Positions 25,565 through 33,906 of a stretch of DNA of 64,000 nucleotides are shown here, one piece after another. The translations under genes and the position numbers were made by a program. A model generated the notes under the pieces. It ran no database searches and was not told where the DNA came from. It worked only from the letters and a program-made list of their open reading frames with translations. The DNA is taken from the NCBI RefSeq assembly GCF_000686805.1, contig NZ_JMLP01000020.1, positions 1-64,000 of the forward strand. Direction: 5' to 3'. This DNA comes from Bacillus sp. UNC41MFS5 (GTDB lineage: Bacteria; Bacillota; Bacilli; Bacillales_B; DSM-18226). Position 1 is the stretch's first letter, and each line of letters begins with the position of its first letter.

Positions 25565-26077
25565 TCACCCCAGCGTTTTTCTCATCAGTGTAAAGATTCC
25601 GCCACAGCCCAGGACGATCATCCCTAAGAACGTCGTGAGGGTTTTGGTGTTTAAATAATCAATTGTTTGATTCTCAGCCTCGTTCTGGATGGGTGCTGGA
25701 GTCTGTTGAACTGTATAATTACTCGAAAACAGTACCTTTTCGGCGTTTTTCAAAGTAATATCAGGCTTACTTGGCACAACAAAAAGACCTTGTTGTAAAT
25801 CTAAAGTGGATTGTTCCAGCTCTATTTGTTTCGTCTTGAGGGCATCCTGTGCTTGTTCCTTGAACAAGTCGGGCGCCAATTTTTCCAATTCCGTTTCTTG
25901 ATCATCCGATGTGGCTAAGTTTTCCCTTTCCCCTGCGTCTTGGCCAATCCGGTCCGTTTGCAATCGAATTTTCCCACTATAATCAAGGGTTTCATCCGCC
26001 ATAGACTGGAGTGAAAACATCAAAAGGAATCCTGTAAAAGCAGCAATCACACTAAAGAGCTTCACTAATTCCTTCAT
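25565..26077 (-). CDS. essA: Type VII secretion protein EssA
   Basis: A 170-residue small membrane protein with an N-terminal hydrophobic segment (about 8-27, possibly a cleaved signal ending SMA-DE), an acidic and glutamine-rich extracellular helical part, and a C-terminal transmembrane helix (about 145-165). This topology, the length and the place between esaA and esaB identify EssA. It overlaps the end of esaA by 26 bp. Confidence 0.88.
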   Translation of the reverse strand: MKELVKLFSVIAAFTGFLLMFSLQSMADETLDYSGKIRLQTDRIGQDAGERENLATSDDQETELEKLAPDLFKEQAQDALKTKQIELEQSTLDLQQGLFVVPSKPDITLKNAEKVLFSSNYTVQQTPAPIQNEAENQTIDYLNTKTLTTFLGMIVLGCGGIFTLMRKTLG

Positions 26078-29000
26078 GATTAACCTCCTCGCTTTTTACA
26101 AAACGATTCGAGACAAACAAATGGCCTGCAAGACTAATAACCGTCAAGGCTGCTAAGCCGAAAATAATCCACTTCGTATCCGATGCCCCACTGCCAAACT
26201 TCATTAATAACGTCTCAATATATTGCAACGGTGAGTAGTCTCTTAATTTAGCAGCTAGAGAGAATTGGTCAAAGTGACGTCCAAGTGCTTCGGTTAAGAA
26301 TAAATAGAGGCTTAGGATCACCAAAAGGATAAACATACCGGCCATTTTTAACTGACGTAGTAAATAAGTTGCCACTAACAGCAGCGTGACCATGATTAAT
26401 GTGATTAATGTAGTCCATTGCAGGAACTTGCCTTCACCCATTTGCAGCATCTTGCCAGACATCAGCCCGATTACCAGCCCCTCGATCAGGCCAATGCTTA
26501 CAGTAATAATTGTGATTGGTGTATTATTGGCGACTATGGTTCTTTCTCCCGCAAATGAATCCTTTTGCAGTCGTTTCCGCTCATGATTGGAGAGAACATA
26601 AGCAGTAAATAACGCAACAATGAAACAGATCAAGACAACAAAGTAGGGAGTAAAGGTATCACCTGCAGTGATGACCCCAGCATTCTTTGTTTCGACCGGA
26701 TTTGAAAGAAAGCTTAACAACTCTTCATTCGGCCGCTCACCAATTCGGCTATTGGCGAGGACGCCTGCGAAATTGCCAGCGAAGGTTTGATCCTCAGCCA
26801 ATTTATTCGTTAGATTATTAGAAAGGTCACCTGCCTGCTGTACTAAAGTCGTTCCACTAGCTTGAATTTCCTTGGCTTGACGATCGATGGCATCGAAGGT
26901 TTGATAAACCGTATCCGCAGAATCTAAATTAGTTCTCGACTGATCCGCTAGAGATTGGCTTGAAGCAAGCAGCGTGTTAAATTCATTTCCAATGGATAGA
27001 ACGGTCTGTTGCTCTTCTTCCCCATTCAGCAAAACTTTTGCTTGTTCACTTTGAAGTTTAAGACTTGCTTCGCGCCATGCCCCTAAATCTTTTAACGTGT
27101 CAGAAAGGTTCGTATTTAAAGTTTCTGCTTGTGCCGTTGTTTCCTTTATCCTTTCCGACATTTGGGCTGCATTTTGGTTGGCATCGTTAACGAGCTGCAT
27201 ATATTCATCTATTTTGCCTTTGACATCTGCCGTCTGTTGTCTCACTTCCTCTGTTATTTGTTCCGCAACGTAAGCGGCTAATACGTCAACAATGTCTTGT
27301 TTATTAAATAAATAATACAGAGAATCCTCTGTTGCCATATCGGTCAGACTAGTTTGATTCAAATCATTTACCAGGTCGGGACGATTAAACTGATCCATTC
27401 CAATCCCAAAATATAGATCATACAGTGACAATAATTTTTGAAAGTCACTGACATTGTCGCTTGATGCATTGATAAGAACACTTGGAGATTCCTCTGTAAG
27501 TGATGACATCACTTGGTGGGTAATATGGTTATTTAGAATTTCCAGTCTCTCAATTTTACTTTCATTATCATTGTCACTTAGTTGAGTCGGCTTTTGATTA
27601 TCAACCGGCTTTTCGTCCGTTGTTTCAGTTGTACTCTCGCCCATTTCTTCCGTTGCTATGGTTGGGTCATTTTCATTAGATAAACCATTTGAATCTGTTT
27701 GGGTTTCTGTTGCAGCCATATTTTCGTTTGCGGTTTCTGGCTCTTGTGGCTCTTTTTGTGAATCTGGCTGTTCTGGCTGATCTACATCTGTTATATCCTT
27801 CTGATCGAGTTCCCAACTCCATGTGATTGGTTGGAAAACGTCAAGGAGTGCATCACTATCATTCAAGAACACATGAACCTTTACAGTGAATTGTCCCTCA
27901 TCTGTTGAAGGCAGTTTAATTTTATGGTGACTCAGAAACGCCTCAGTGTAATCCACTTCTTGGCTATTTGTTGGTAATGATAATAAAACTCTCTTAATCT
28001 CAAATTCTTTTGGGATGGAAAGTGTAAATTCCTGCCCATTCTTTTTATTTTTCTCCAACTGGATACTATCTGTTAGGGTGACTCCATTTGTCACTAAATC
28101 ACGTTTAACTTGTTTTACTTTTTCTGACAAAGGAATACTATTCTCTTCTTGATTAGGAGTATAACCAAACTCTTGATTGTATTTATTGGTTACAGCTATG
28201 ACATTTTTTAACTGTGTGATTGTTTGATTACTTAAACCTAGGCCGTCTAAATCATTACTATCCATTGTCGGCAGCTGATCAATTTGCTTCTGTAATGTAT
28301 CCCGAGCATTTTTATCTGGAGTTGCAAACATATGATTTAAGGATACACTTTGCTCTTGACCTGAACTATTCTTTATTTCCTTCTTAAGCTTCTCGGTAAT
28401 TACCTGCTGCATATCAGATGCCAATGTTTCCGACAATTCTGTATCCAATTTATCCATTTTTCCCTTCGTGTTCGTCAAATACTCTTGAAGGGCAGCCGAT
28501 TCTGATAAAATGGTAGCTGACTGATTATCGTTTTGATGGAACTGATCATTTATGGCCTTGTTGGTTGAAGTTAAAGAATCCAATTGCTGCATGACATCGC
28601 CATGATTCATCTCACTATCTAACAGGCTAAGCTGGCCGGAGAAACCTTTTGCTAAAAGACCATTTGCAGCTTGCATTTTCGTGTAATCCAAAAAGCTGGA
28701 TTGATAGGTATTGCTTGCTTTTGCATCCTCACCCAGGCTAGTTTCAAATCCTTTTAATAGATCCTGTAAGCCGGTAAAATTGTCTCTTGATATCTTTGTG
28801 TTACTCTTCACGGCTCCAAACTGAGCGGTGTAACCTGCTAAGGGACGATGGATAGTATGATTATAGAAGTTTGTATATACTTGTTCCTTATTTACCAGTG
28901 TACCTATATTGTCTTGAGCATCATGCAAATTGCCGATGACACTAGCAAAATAAACATCAATAATTTGACGATTAAAATCTCCTAAGATGGAGCTCGCTGT

Positions 29001-29420
29001 TTTCTCAGCCTTCGCTTTCATATTGCCGTTTTCGGAAGCATTAATTTTGTAGTTCAAAACTACCCGCTCTGGCGATTTCGAATCTATTGATAATGCCTTT
29101 TCGGTAAAATCATTCGGAATAACAATCATCATATTGTAGACATTCCGCTCAAGTCCGCTTTCCGCGACACCACGACTAACAACATACCAGTCATGGGTAT
29201 CATCTTTTTCAATGTTCTTTATAAATTCAGCACCAAATTCATAGTTCTTATCATTAAATCGTGCACCTTGATCTTCATTGACCAATGCTACTGTCATTTT
29301 CTCGTCATCATTGTTGGCTTTGCTTTTGGATACTTGATTCAATGCCAGATAAGAGATTCCTGAAGATAGCGCAAGGATCAGAACTAGAAATAATATGACA
29401 CCTCGCTCAATCTTTTTCAT
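26052..29420 (-). CDS. esaA: Type VII secretion protein EsaA (YueB-like)
   Basis: A 1122-residue polytopic membrane protein of the YhgE/Pip group: an N-terminal transmembrane segment (about 8-28), a very long extracellular region of about 850 residues with coiled coils, and a C-terminal bundle of about five transmembrane helices (residues ~915-1105). Residues about 540-610 form a low-complexity Glu/Gln/Thr/Asp-rich linker, longer than the rest of the domain seems to need. The B. subtilis relative YueB is the receptor for phage SPP1, so this surface domain may be under phage pressure. A TIGR-type NEDQGA motif follows the first membrane segment. Confidence 0.92.
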   Translation of the reverse strand: MKKIERGVILFLVLILALSSGISYLALNQVSKSKANNDDEKMTVALVNEDQGARFNDKNYEFGAEFIKNIEKDDTHDWYVVSRGVAESGLERNVYNMMIVIPNDFTEKALSIDSKSPERVVLNYKINASENGNMKAKAEKTASSILGDFNRQIIDVYFASVIGNLHDAQDNIGTLVNKEQVYTNFYNHTIHRPLAGYTAQFGAVKSNTKISRDNFTGLQDLLKGFETSLGEDAKASNTYQSSFLDYTKMQAANGLLAKGFSGQLSLLDSEMNHGDVMQQLDSLTSTNKAINDQFHQNDNQSATILSESAALQEYLTNTKGKMDKLDTELSETLASDMQQVITEKLKKEIKNSSGQEQSVSLNHMFATPDKNARDTLQKQIDQLPTMDSNDLDGLGLSNQTITQLKNVIAVTNKYNQEFGYTPNQEENSIPLSEKVKQVKRDLVTNGVTLTDSIQLEKNKKNGQEFTLSIPKEFEIKRVLLSLPTNSQEVDYTEAFLSHHKIKLPSTDEGQFTVKVHVFLNDSDALLDVFQPITWSWELDQKDITDVDQPEQPDSQKEPQEPETANENMAATETQTDSNGLSNENDPTIATEEMGESTTETTDEKPVDNQKPTQLSDNDNESKIERLEILNNHITHQVMSSLTEESPSVLINASSDNVSDFQKLLSLYDLYFGIGMDQFNRPDLVNDLNQTSLTDMATEDSLYYLFNKQDIVDVLAAYVAEQITEEVRQQTADVKGKIDEYMQLVNDANQNAAQMSERIKETTAQAETLNTNLSDTLKDLGAWREASLKLQSEQAKVLLNGEEEQQTVLSIGNEFNTLLASSQSLADQSRTNLDSADTVYQTFDAIDRQAKEIQASGTTLVQQAGDLSNNLTNKLAEDQTFAGNFAGVLANSRIGERPNEELLSFLSNPVETKNAGVITAGDTFTPYFVVLICFIVALFTAYVLSNHERKRLQKDSFAGERTIVANNTPITIITVSIGLIEGLVIGLMSGKMLQMGEGKFLQWTTLITLIMVTLLLVATYLLRQLKMAGMFILLVILSLYLFLTEALGRHFDQFSLAAKLRDYSPLQYIETLLMKFGSGASDTKWIIFGLAALTVISLAGHLFVSNRFVKSEEVNHEGISEAL

Positions 29421-29519
29421 TCACTCAACCCCTGAAATTTATTAGTAGGTAATAAATTAATGATTTCTATTTTTATTGTTTAGGAGACTTATGAGATTGC
29501 CTGCTACGGCAAACAAAGA

Positions 29520-29556
29520 ATAAAAGCCACACAACAATTGTCGCGTGGCTTTTGTT
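29520..29556 (-). terminator. Terminator between esxA and esaA
   Basis: Minus strand: AAAAGCCACGCGACAATTG-type stem (AAAAGCCAC / GTGGCTTTT, with CGACAATTGTTG inside) and a TTTTATTC tail, 75 bp after esxA and 100 bp before esaA. It would make the abundant substrate EsxA in excess of the machinery by partial read-through. Confidence 0.75.
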
Positions 29557-29629
29557 TTATTGGGAACATAGTCCCGAATGAATTATTCCACTGATCCAAT
29601 GTTAATCTTCCAGATGTCAGGCAACCGGA

Positions 29630-29926
29630 TTAATTAAGCCCAAAATTCTGCGATAATTGCTCATCTTGTTGAGCAACTGCATCCGCTGTCTTGTTCAATT
29701 GTGTGTTAATTTCTTGCATCAATTGAGCAAAATTTTGTACCTTTGGCTTCAATTGGTTAAACTGATCATCAAATCTTTGGAAGGCACGGCCTTCCCATTC
29801 ACCACGAAGTTCATTTTGTAAATTAGTTAAATCTCTTAGAATTTGCTCAATTTGTTGTGAACTTTGCCCATAGCGAGTCGCTTTAGCTTTTAACTCCGCT
29901 GGGGTCATACGAATTTGTCCAGCCAC
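29630..29926 (-). CDS. esxA: WXG100 family type VII secretion substrate EsxA (YukE)
   Basis: A 98-residue ESAT-6 family protein: helix, W44-E-G46 turn, helix, with the C-terminal secretion-signal-like segment [18 protein letters not shown]. No signal peptide. The start is GTG with AGAGGAGATGGAG upstream. It is secreted by the EssC machine, probably as a dimer, and is the first gene of the locus. A clean promoter was not found in the 30.0-30.1 kb region. Confidence 0.95.
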   Translation of the reverse strand: MAGQIRMTPAELKAKATRYGQSSQQIEQILRDLTNLQNELRGEWEGRAFQRFDDQFNQLKPKVQNFAQLMQEINTQLNKTADAVAQQDEQLSQNFGLN

Positions 29927-30319
29927 TTGTTCTCCATCTCCTCTACCTATAGTTTGCCCTGGAAGTGATTTATCTTTTTCCAGCGCATTAACACTAAGTT
30001 GGAAGTAAATTCCTATCCTTTTTTTATCACAGGTTCATTCAACATTCAAATCCCCCCGGATTGAAGTAAGATTTTTCCTAGTACTTTCTTTCTATTTATT
30101 TTTGAAACTAGGGTTTTTTAGGAGGAATATGAGAAAAATATAATTCTTTCTCAGTAAGACAATGGGATGGTTTTCAGTCAAAAAATAAGGGAATATGAAA
30201 ATTCATAGAACTATTTGCCTGTTTTTTTGGATTGAATTGGGTTCCATGCACAGTTCTAAATACACAAACTTTACTTGACAGGACGATGAGATGGGTAGCT
30301 ATGTTGAAATTAAGAAACG
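29927..30319. other. AT-rich intergenic region before esxA
   Basis: About 390 bp with no supported gene. It must contain the esxA promoter on the minus strand (several TTGAAT-like -35 candidates near 30045-30060) but no hexamer pair is convincing. The short plus-strand open frame at 30232-30441 crosses a terminator hairpin and is not credible. Confidence 0.5.
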
Positions 30320-30373
30320 AAAAAAAGAGGCTTCTCAAAAATTGGATTAATGAGAAGCCTCTTTTTGTTTTTT
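30320..30373 (+). terminator. Strong symmetrical hairpin, bidirectional terminator shape
   Basis: 11-bp arms AGAGGCTTCTC / GAGAAGCCTCT, flanked by A7 on the left and T5GTTTTTT on the right, so it would terminate on both strands. No recognised gene reads into it from the left. It probably marks the limit between the DUF3967 gene and esxA, or ends an unannotated small transcript. Confidence 0.65.
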
Positions 30374-30442
30374 CCTTATTAGGTAACTTGGGTAAAGCGC
30401 TACTTTCTTACAGCAAAACAAAGTGTTATCTACACACCTAAT

Positions 30443-30505
30443 TTTGTCGATATCTACTCAAAATTTGTAGATATTTCCCGGGAATTTGTTGAAATTTGGA
30501 GGAAT
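30443..30505. repeat. Three tandem degenerate 21-bp repeats
   Basis: Exact 21-bp period: TTTGTCGATATCTACTCAAAA, TTTGTAGATATTTCCCGGGAA (last letters dropped in the third), TTTGTTGAAATTTGGAGGAA. Each begins TTTGT.GA.AT. The 21-bp (two-turn) period would put the same face toward a bound protein. No coding potential. Confidence 0.6.
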
Positions 30506-30509
30506 GTCC

Positions 30510-30526
30510 GTATCGCCCAGCGATAC
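30510..30526. promoter_or_regulatory. Palindrome A flanking the DUF3967 gene
   Basis: GTATCGC-CCA-GCGATAC, perfect 7-bp arms, followed by GAAACAA. It lies 38 bp past the DUF3967 stop codon. A near-identical palindrome (same core and same GAAACAA extension) lies before the gene, so both look like sites for one protein. Confidence 0.55.
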
Positions 30527-30538
30527 GAAACAATTAAG

Positions 30539-30562
30539 CAAAAAAAAAGCCTATACAGGCAC
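30539..30562 (-). terminator. Terminator after the DUF3967 gene
   Basis: Minus strand: short stem GCCTGTATAGGC followed by TTTTTTTTT, right at the stop codon. Confidence 0.65.
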
Positions 30563-30563
30563 C

Positions 30564-31271
30564 TTATTTTCGGAATATGGAGAGAATCCATTCCCATCTT
30601 TCTTTAGGTTTTTGTATCGCTTCTTCTAAACGTTTATTAAAATCATTCTGTGAACGCCATTCTTTTTCCAGTTCGTCTCGTATACTTTGTATCTCTTTTT
30701 GTAAGGATTCATTTTTTTGAATTTCTTGTTGCAGCAATGTTTCGAAATGGGTATTTTGTTGTTCAGTCAATTTTTCAATTTTTGCTTGTGTTTTTTGCGC
30801 GGAATTAGCAATATTAGAACTTATTACATGGTGATCTTGCTGAAGCCGGGAAACTGTTATTTTCAACTGTGACATATCGTTTGTCAGTTGGCCATTCATT
30901 TCACGCGTGGCTGCGAGTTCATTAACCAAAACCATTAAGATTTCTTTTAATTGATTGGGGTCCTGGGGTAAATTTCCATATGTATCAGGTAGCGCTATAT
31001 CCGTTTCATTGAATTCTACTAATCTTTCCTTTTGTTGATGCGCAAGTTCTTTAGCTGTATCGTCTAGTGGCTTGTCCGTATCGCGTAACGCTATAAGCGC
31101 TGCGATGTCAGATTGAACAAAAATACGCCGATCGCCATCTTTGAAAAACTCATATCCATTCCGCTCTAGGATCTGGCCGTACTTTCGAACAGTCGGTGTT
31201 GCAATCCCCACTTCTTCTGCCACTTCTTTAGAAGAGTAAGCTCGTTCATTTGATTGTATATCGCGTCGCAT
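30564..31271 (-). CDS. HTH protein with DUF3967 tail (MerR/RacA-like)
   Basis: A 235-residue DNA-binding protein: a MerR-like winged HTH (residues about 12-60: YSSKEVAEEVGIATPTVRKY, then GYEFFKDGDRRIFVQSDI), a linker, a long coiled coil (about 125-215, EKLTEQQNTHFETLLQQEI and following), and the C-terminal KPKERWEWILSIFRK that I associate with DUF3967. This plan matches RacA-like and plasmid-borne Bacillus proteins whose HTH binds DNA and whose coil multimerises. It lies between two matching palindromes, so autoregulation or DNA-anchoring at those sites is plausible. Chromosomal copies occur in Bacillaceae; mobile origin is possible. Confidence 0.85.
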   Translation of the reverse strand: MRRDIQSNERAYSSKEVAEEVGIATPTVRKYGQILERNGYEFFKDGDRRIFVQSDIAALIALRDTDKPLDDTAKELAHQQKERLVEFNETDIALPDTYGNLPQDPNQLKEILMVLVNELAATREMNGQLTNDMSQLKITVSRLQQDHHVISSNIANSAQKTQAKIEKLTEQQNTHFETLLQQEIQKNESLQKEIQSIRDELEKEWRSQNDFNKRLEEAIQKPKERWEWILSIFRK

Positions 31272-31323
31272 ATCGGACCTCCTTTTCTATTAAATATGAA
31301 GGTTATTTGATATATTTGCAAGT

Positions 31324-31342
31324 CATATCGCCCCGCGATATG
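31324..31342. promoter_or_regulatory. Palindrome B upstream of the DUF3967 gene
   Basis: CATATCGC-CCC-GCGATATG, perfect 8-bp arms, followed by GAAACAA, 53 bp before the DUF3967 start. The core TATCGCCC.GCGATA.GAAACAA is shared with the downstream site at 30510. A looser relative, TATATCGCGTCGCATATCGG, overlaps the gene's first codons. Confidence 0.6.
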
Positions 31343-31345
31343 AAA

Positions 31346-31380
31346 CAAAAATGAGCCTGCCGTGTTTTAGGCAGGCTATT
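31346..31380 (-). terminator. Terminator after the substrate-binding lipoprotein gene
   Basis: Minus strand: AGCCTGCC / GGCAGGCT stem with CATTTTTGTTTC following, 15 bp after the stop codon at 31394. Confidence 0.75.
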
Positions 31381-31393
31381 TTAAGTTGAGATT

Positions 31394-32401
31394 TTATTCT
31401 CCCACTATTTTCGCGTCTTTTAGCATCTCGTCTGTTAAGGTGATTCCTTCCTCCTGGGCTGCTTTTTTGTTGATGAACAGCTCCAGGTTTTCCGGGAAGC
31501 CTACAGGAATTTCATTTGGCTTTTTACCTTTGAGAATTTCTACAGCCATTTTACCGGTAGTGTAGCCCAGATCGTGGTAGTCAAACCCATAAGATGCGAA
31601 GGTTCCACGTTTGACAGAATCACCTTCACCGACAAATGTTGGGATGTCTTGGGCATTGGCTACGGTTATAACCGATTCTAGGGCAGAAACGACGGTGTTG
31701 TCCTTTGGAATGTATAATACGTCCGCACGCCCTACCATTGACTCGGCCGCCTGCTTTACTTCAGTACTGGCTGTTATGGTAGTTTCAACTGCCTCAAGAC
31801 CCGCTGCCTCTAAAGCTGTTTTAGCATGTTTAACATTTACAACAGAGTTTGGTTCACCGTTGTTATAGATGATGCCCACCTTTTTGGCATCGGGAATAAA
31901 AGTTTTAATGGCATCAATCGTATTCTTTATCGCATCTGGGTGGGTATCAGATGTACCTGTCGCATTCCCGCCTGGCTTTTCCAAACTTTGGACAAGTTCC
32001 GCCCCGACTGGATCCGTAATGGCGGTAAATAATATTGGAATATCCTTCGTCTGGTTAACTACTGCCTGAGCGCTGGGCGTGGCGATAGCCAAAATTAGGT
32101 CATTCTTGTCTGCAACCAATTTTTGGGCAATGGATGTATTATTGTTCATGTCTCCTTGGGCATTCTGGTAATCAAGTTTCAAGTTCTTTCCTTCTTCATA
32201 GCCGGCATCCTTCAGAGCCGCGACAAAACCCTCTCGTGCAGCATCAAGAGACGGATGTTCCACAATTTGTGTAATGCCTATTTTAACGACTTTCTCTTTC
32301 TCTTTTTCTTTTCCCTCTCCTCCAGTTTCCTTACTTCCCCCTCCGCATGCTGAAAGCAATAATAATGCTCCACTCAATACTAACGCTAAACTCTTTCTCA
32401 T
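31394..32401 (-). CDS. ABC transporter substrate-binding lipoprotein (ABC_sub_bind/TrpX-like family)
   Basis: A 335-residue lipoprotein: lysine-poor signal, lipobox LLSAC with lipidated Cys19, an acidic/lysine linker (GGEGKEKEKEK), then the periplasmic-binding fold with VKIGITQIVEHPSLDAAREG and LPGGNATGTS-like motif KPGGNATGTSD. The family includes tryptophan/tyrosine-type binding proteins (TrpX) usually encoded with a permease and ATPase. Neither is beside it here: it is monocistronic between a terminator and its own promoter. The missing partners must lie elsewhere, or it acts with another importer. Ligand unknown. GGGAGG precedes the ATG. Confidence 0.88.
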   Translation of the reverse strand: MRKSLALVLSGALLLLSACGGGSKETGGEGKEKEKEKVVKIGITQIVEHPSLDAAREGFVAALKDAGYEEGKNLKLDYQNAQGDMNNNTSIAQKLVADKNDLILAIATPSAQAVVNQTKDIPILFTAITDPVGAELVQSLEKPGGNATGTSDTHPDAIKNTIDAIKTFIPDAKKVGIIYNNGEPNSVVNVKHAKTALEAAGLEAVETTITASTEVKQAAESMVGRADVLYIPKDNTVVSALESVITVANAQDIPTFVGEGDSVKRGTFASYGFDYHDLGYTTGKMAVEILKGKKPNEIPVGFPENLELFINKKAAQEEGITLTDEMLKDAKIVGE

Positions 32402-32429
32402 CTGTTAATCCTCCCGAAATTAATCTACT

Positions 32430-32458
32430 ATATTATGTATCCTCTTGGTGAACAACAA
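32430..32458 (-). promoter_or_regulatory. Putative promoter of the lipoprotein gene
   Basis: Minus strand: -35 TTGTTG (32453-32458), 17-bp spacer, -10 TAATAT (32430-32435), about 30 bp before the start. Confidence 0.5.
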
Positions 32459-32513
32459 AGAAAGCGATTTCCTTTATTAGTATCAACTTTAGAAAATTTA
32501 TAATATTCAGATT

Positions 32514-32536
32514 CTAACACATGCACTGAGTGTTAG
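32514..32536. promoter_or_regulatory. Inverted repeat, candidate operator
   Basis: CTAACAC-ATGCACTGA-GTGTTAG, perfect 7-bp arms with 9-bp spacing, about 55 bp upstream of the putative -35 of the lipoprotein gene. A further GTGTTAGATGTTAG half-element follows at 32575-32588. It may bind the regulator of this gene. Confidence 0.4.
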
Positions 32537-32663
32537 ACAATAGTAAAAACACCACCCTATAGAATAATAGTTTTGTGTTAGATGTTAGTCTAGCAATACC
32601 TGTTTGCACCTAATACGGAAAAATTAGATATACCACAATGTGGATTTAAAGGAAACATTACAA

Positions 32664-32697
32664 GGGTCTGAACATTAGGTTCAGTCCCTTATTTTTA
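32664..32697 (+). terminator. Terminator-shaped hairpin between ger operon and lipoprotein gene
   Basis: GGGTCTGAAC / GTTCAGTCCC stem with ATTAG loop and TTATTTTTAAG tail on the plus strand. The only transcript likely to reach it is the ger operon on the minus strand (it lies 55 bp past gerC), where the tail is poor. Direction is therefore uncertain. Confidence 0.45.
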
Positions 32698-32751
32698 AGT
32701 TCATTCAATAGATGAAAAACAAGTATTGTCTTTTGCACTAACAACAGTTAT

Positions 32752-33906
32752 TTATTTTTTCTTTGATCCAATCATTCCGTAATCCTTTATCGTAATCGAT
32801 ACATCATAGGTGATGGGAATCTCACTAAATGTTTCATCCCAATTGCCCTTCACATTTTTCCAAACATTAGGATATTGTATTCGCAACTGGTTGCCAAATC
32901 CTCCAACATCTACTCCGAATTCCTTTTGCATTTTTTTTGTGGTATTCACTACTAAGTGCGTAACTTCTTTCGCAGCCGCATTTTCTATGTGTTTAATAGT
33001 TTTATTCTTAAAAGCAGGCTTAAAGTGAGGATTCCAATATTCAGCGATTCTTCCCTCTGACTCAATTTTTACATCAAACGAAATTCTACCACCGGTAACA
33101 TGCGGCTTAATTTTGCTTTTCATTGACTGAATCTGATAATATGTGGGTTTATCCGACTTTTTTTGGAAGGCTTTTACTGCTCCGCTTTTACCTTCTCCTG
33201 TTATCCAATTTATGCCTTCAATCTCTTCCTTATTAAGAATCCCAATCATCTTGTTTGTTCTTCCTTTTATTACGGCCGCTCCATTAAAATCAATTTCTCC
33301 CTTTTTTAAATCAATCAGTTGTATAAGGAAGCTGGTCTGAGAGTTCGATTTCCCCCAAATCTTCATTAAAGAGAGGTGCCTCAAAGCTCTAGTTGTAAGT
33401 TCCTGTTTTGCAATTTCTACCAAGCGTAAAGCAGGAATGACTTCGGCTTCCTTTGATTCTAGAGTTCGTGCAGCTTCTCCTTTAGAAATAAAGATTAAGG
33501 TACTTCCTCTAATATCGATATCCCGAAAGAACAAATCTGTTATTTCTCTAATTGGCTCTTCACGAGCAAGATCTTGCCCAATAATCACTGCTTTTTCATG
33601 TGCCCCTGAAATAGAACCTTCTCTTCGTAAGGTCGTTTCCCAACCGATTGGTTCTTGTGAAATTCCTGTTGCAGAGACATTAATATAAGGTTTTTGTTGT
33701 GGTAATTTGTTAGTTGAATTACCGATTGCACCTGGTATTACATATTGAAGAGTAGATCGTATTTTTCCATCTTTTGATTTATCTACAGCTGTGCCAACAG
33801 CTATATTTAGATCTTCAATGGACTTGCTGCTCCAGCAACCAGACAGCAGAAAAAGTAAAAGCATCGAGACAAAAGAATTTCTTAGTATAGGTTTACATTT
33901 TTTCAT
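32752..33906 (-). CDS. Germinant receptor lipoprotein, Ger(x)C family
   Basis: A 384-residue lipoprotein of spore inner-membrane germinant receptors (C subunit). The signal ends LLSGCWS with lipidated Cys24, followed by SKSIEDLNIAVGTAVDK and the beta-rich GerAC domains ending DVSITIKDYGMIGSKKK. It overlaps the B-subunit gene by 14 bp and is last in a GerA-B-C operon. Expected in the forespore under sigma-G. The germinant is not predictable. Confidence 0.93.
   Translation of the reverse strand: MKKCKPILRNSFVSMLLLFLLSGCWSSKSIEDLNIAVGTAVDKSKDGKIRSTLQYVIPGAIGNSTNKLPQQKPYINVSATGISQEPIGWETTLRREGSISGAHEKAVIIGQDLAREEPIREITDLFFRDIDIRGSTLIFISKGEAARTLESKEAEVIPALRLVEIAKQELTTRALRHLSLMKIWGKSNSQTSFLIQLIDLKKGEIDFNGAAVIKGRTNKMIGILNKEEIEGINWITGEGKSGAVKAFQKKSDKPTYYQIQSMKSKIKPHVTGGRISFDVKIESEGRIAEYWNPHFKPAFKNKTIKHIENAAAKEVTHLVVNTTKKMQKEFGVDVGGFGNQLRIQYPNVWKNVKGNWDETFSEIPITYDVSITIKDYGMIGSKKK

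Noticed and set aside
30232..30441. 69-codon open frame on the plus strand
   Set aside because: It contains a bidirectional terminator hairpin in its middle and resembles no protein.
30443..30526. Possible CRISPR array
   Set aside because: The three 21-bp units are contiguous with no spacers, degenerate, and no cas genes are near.
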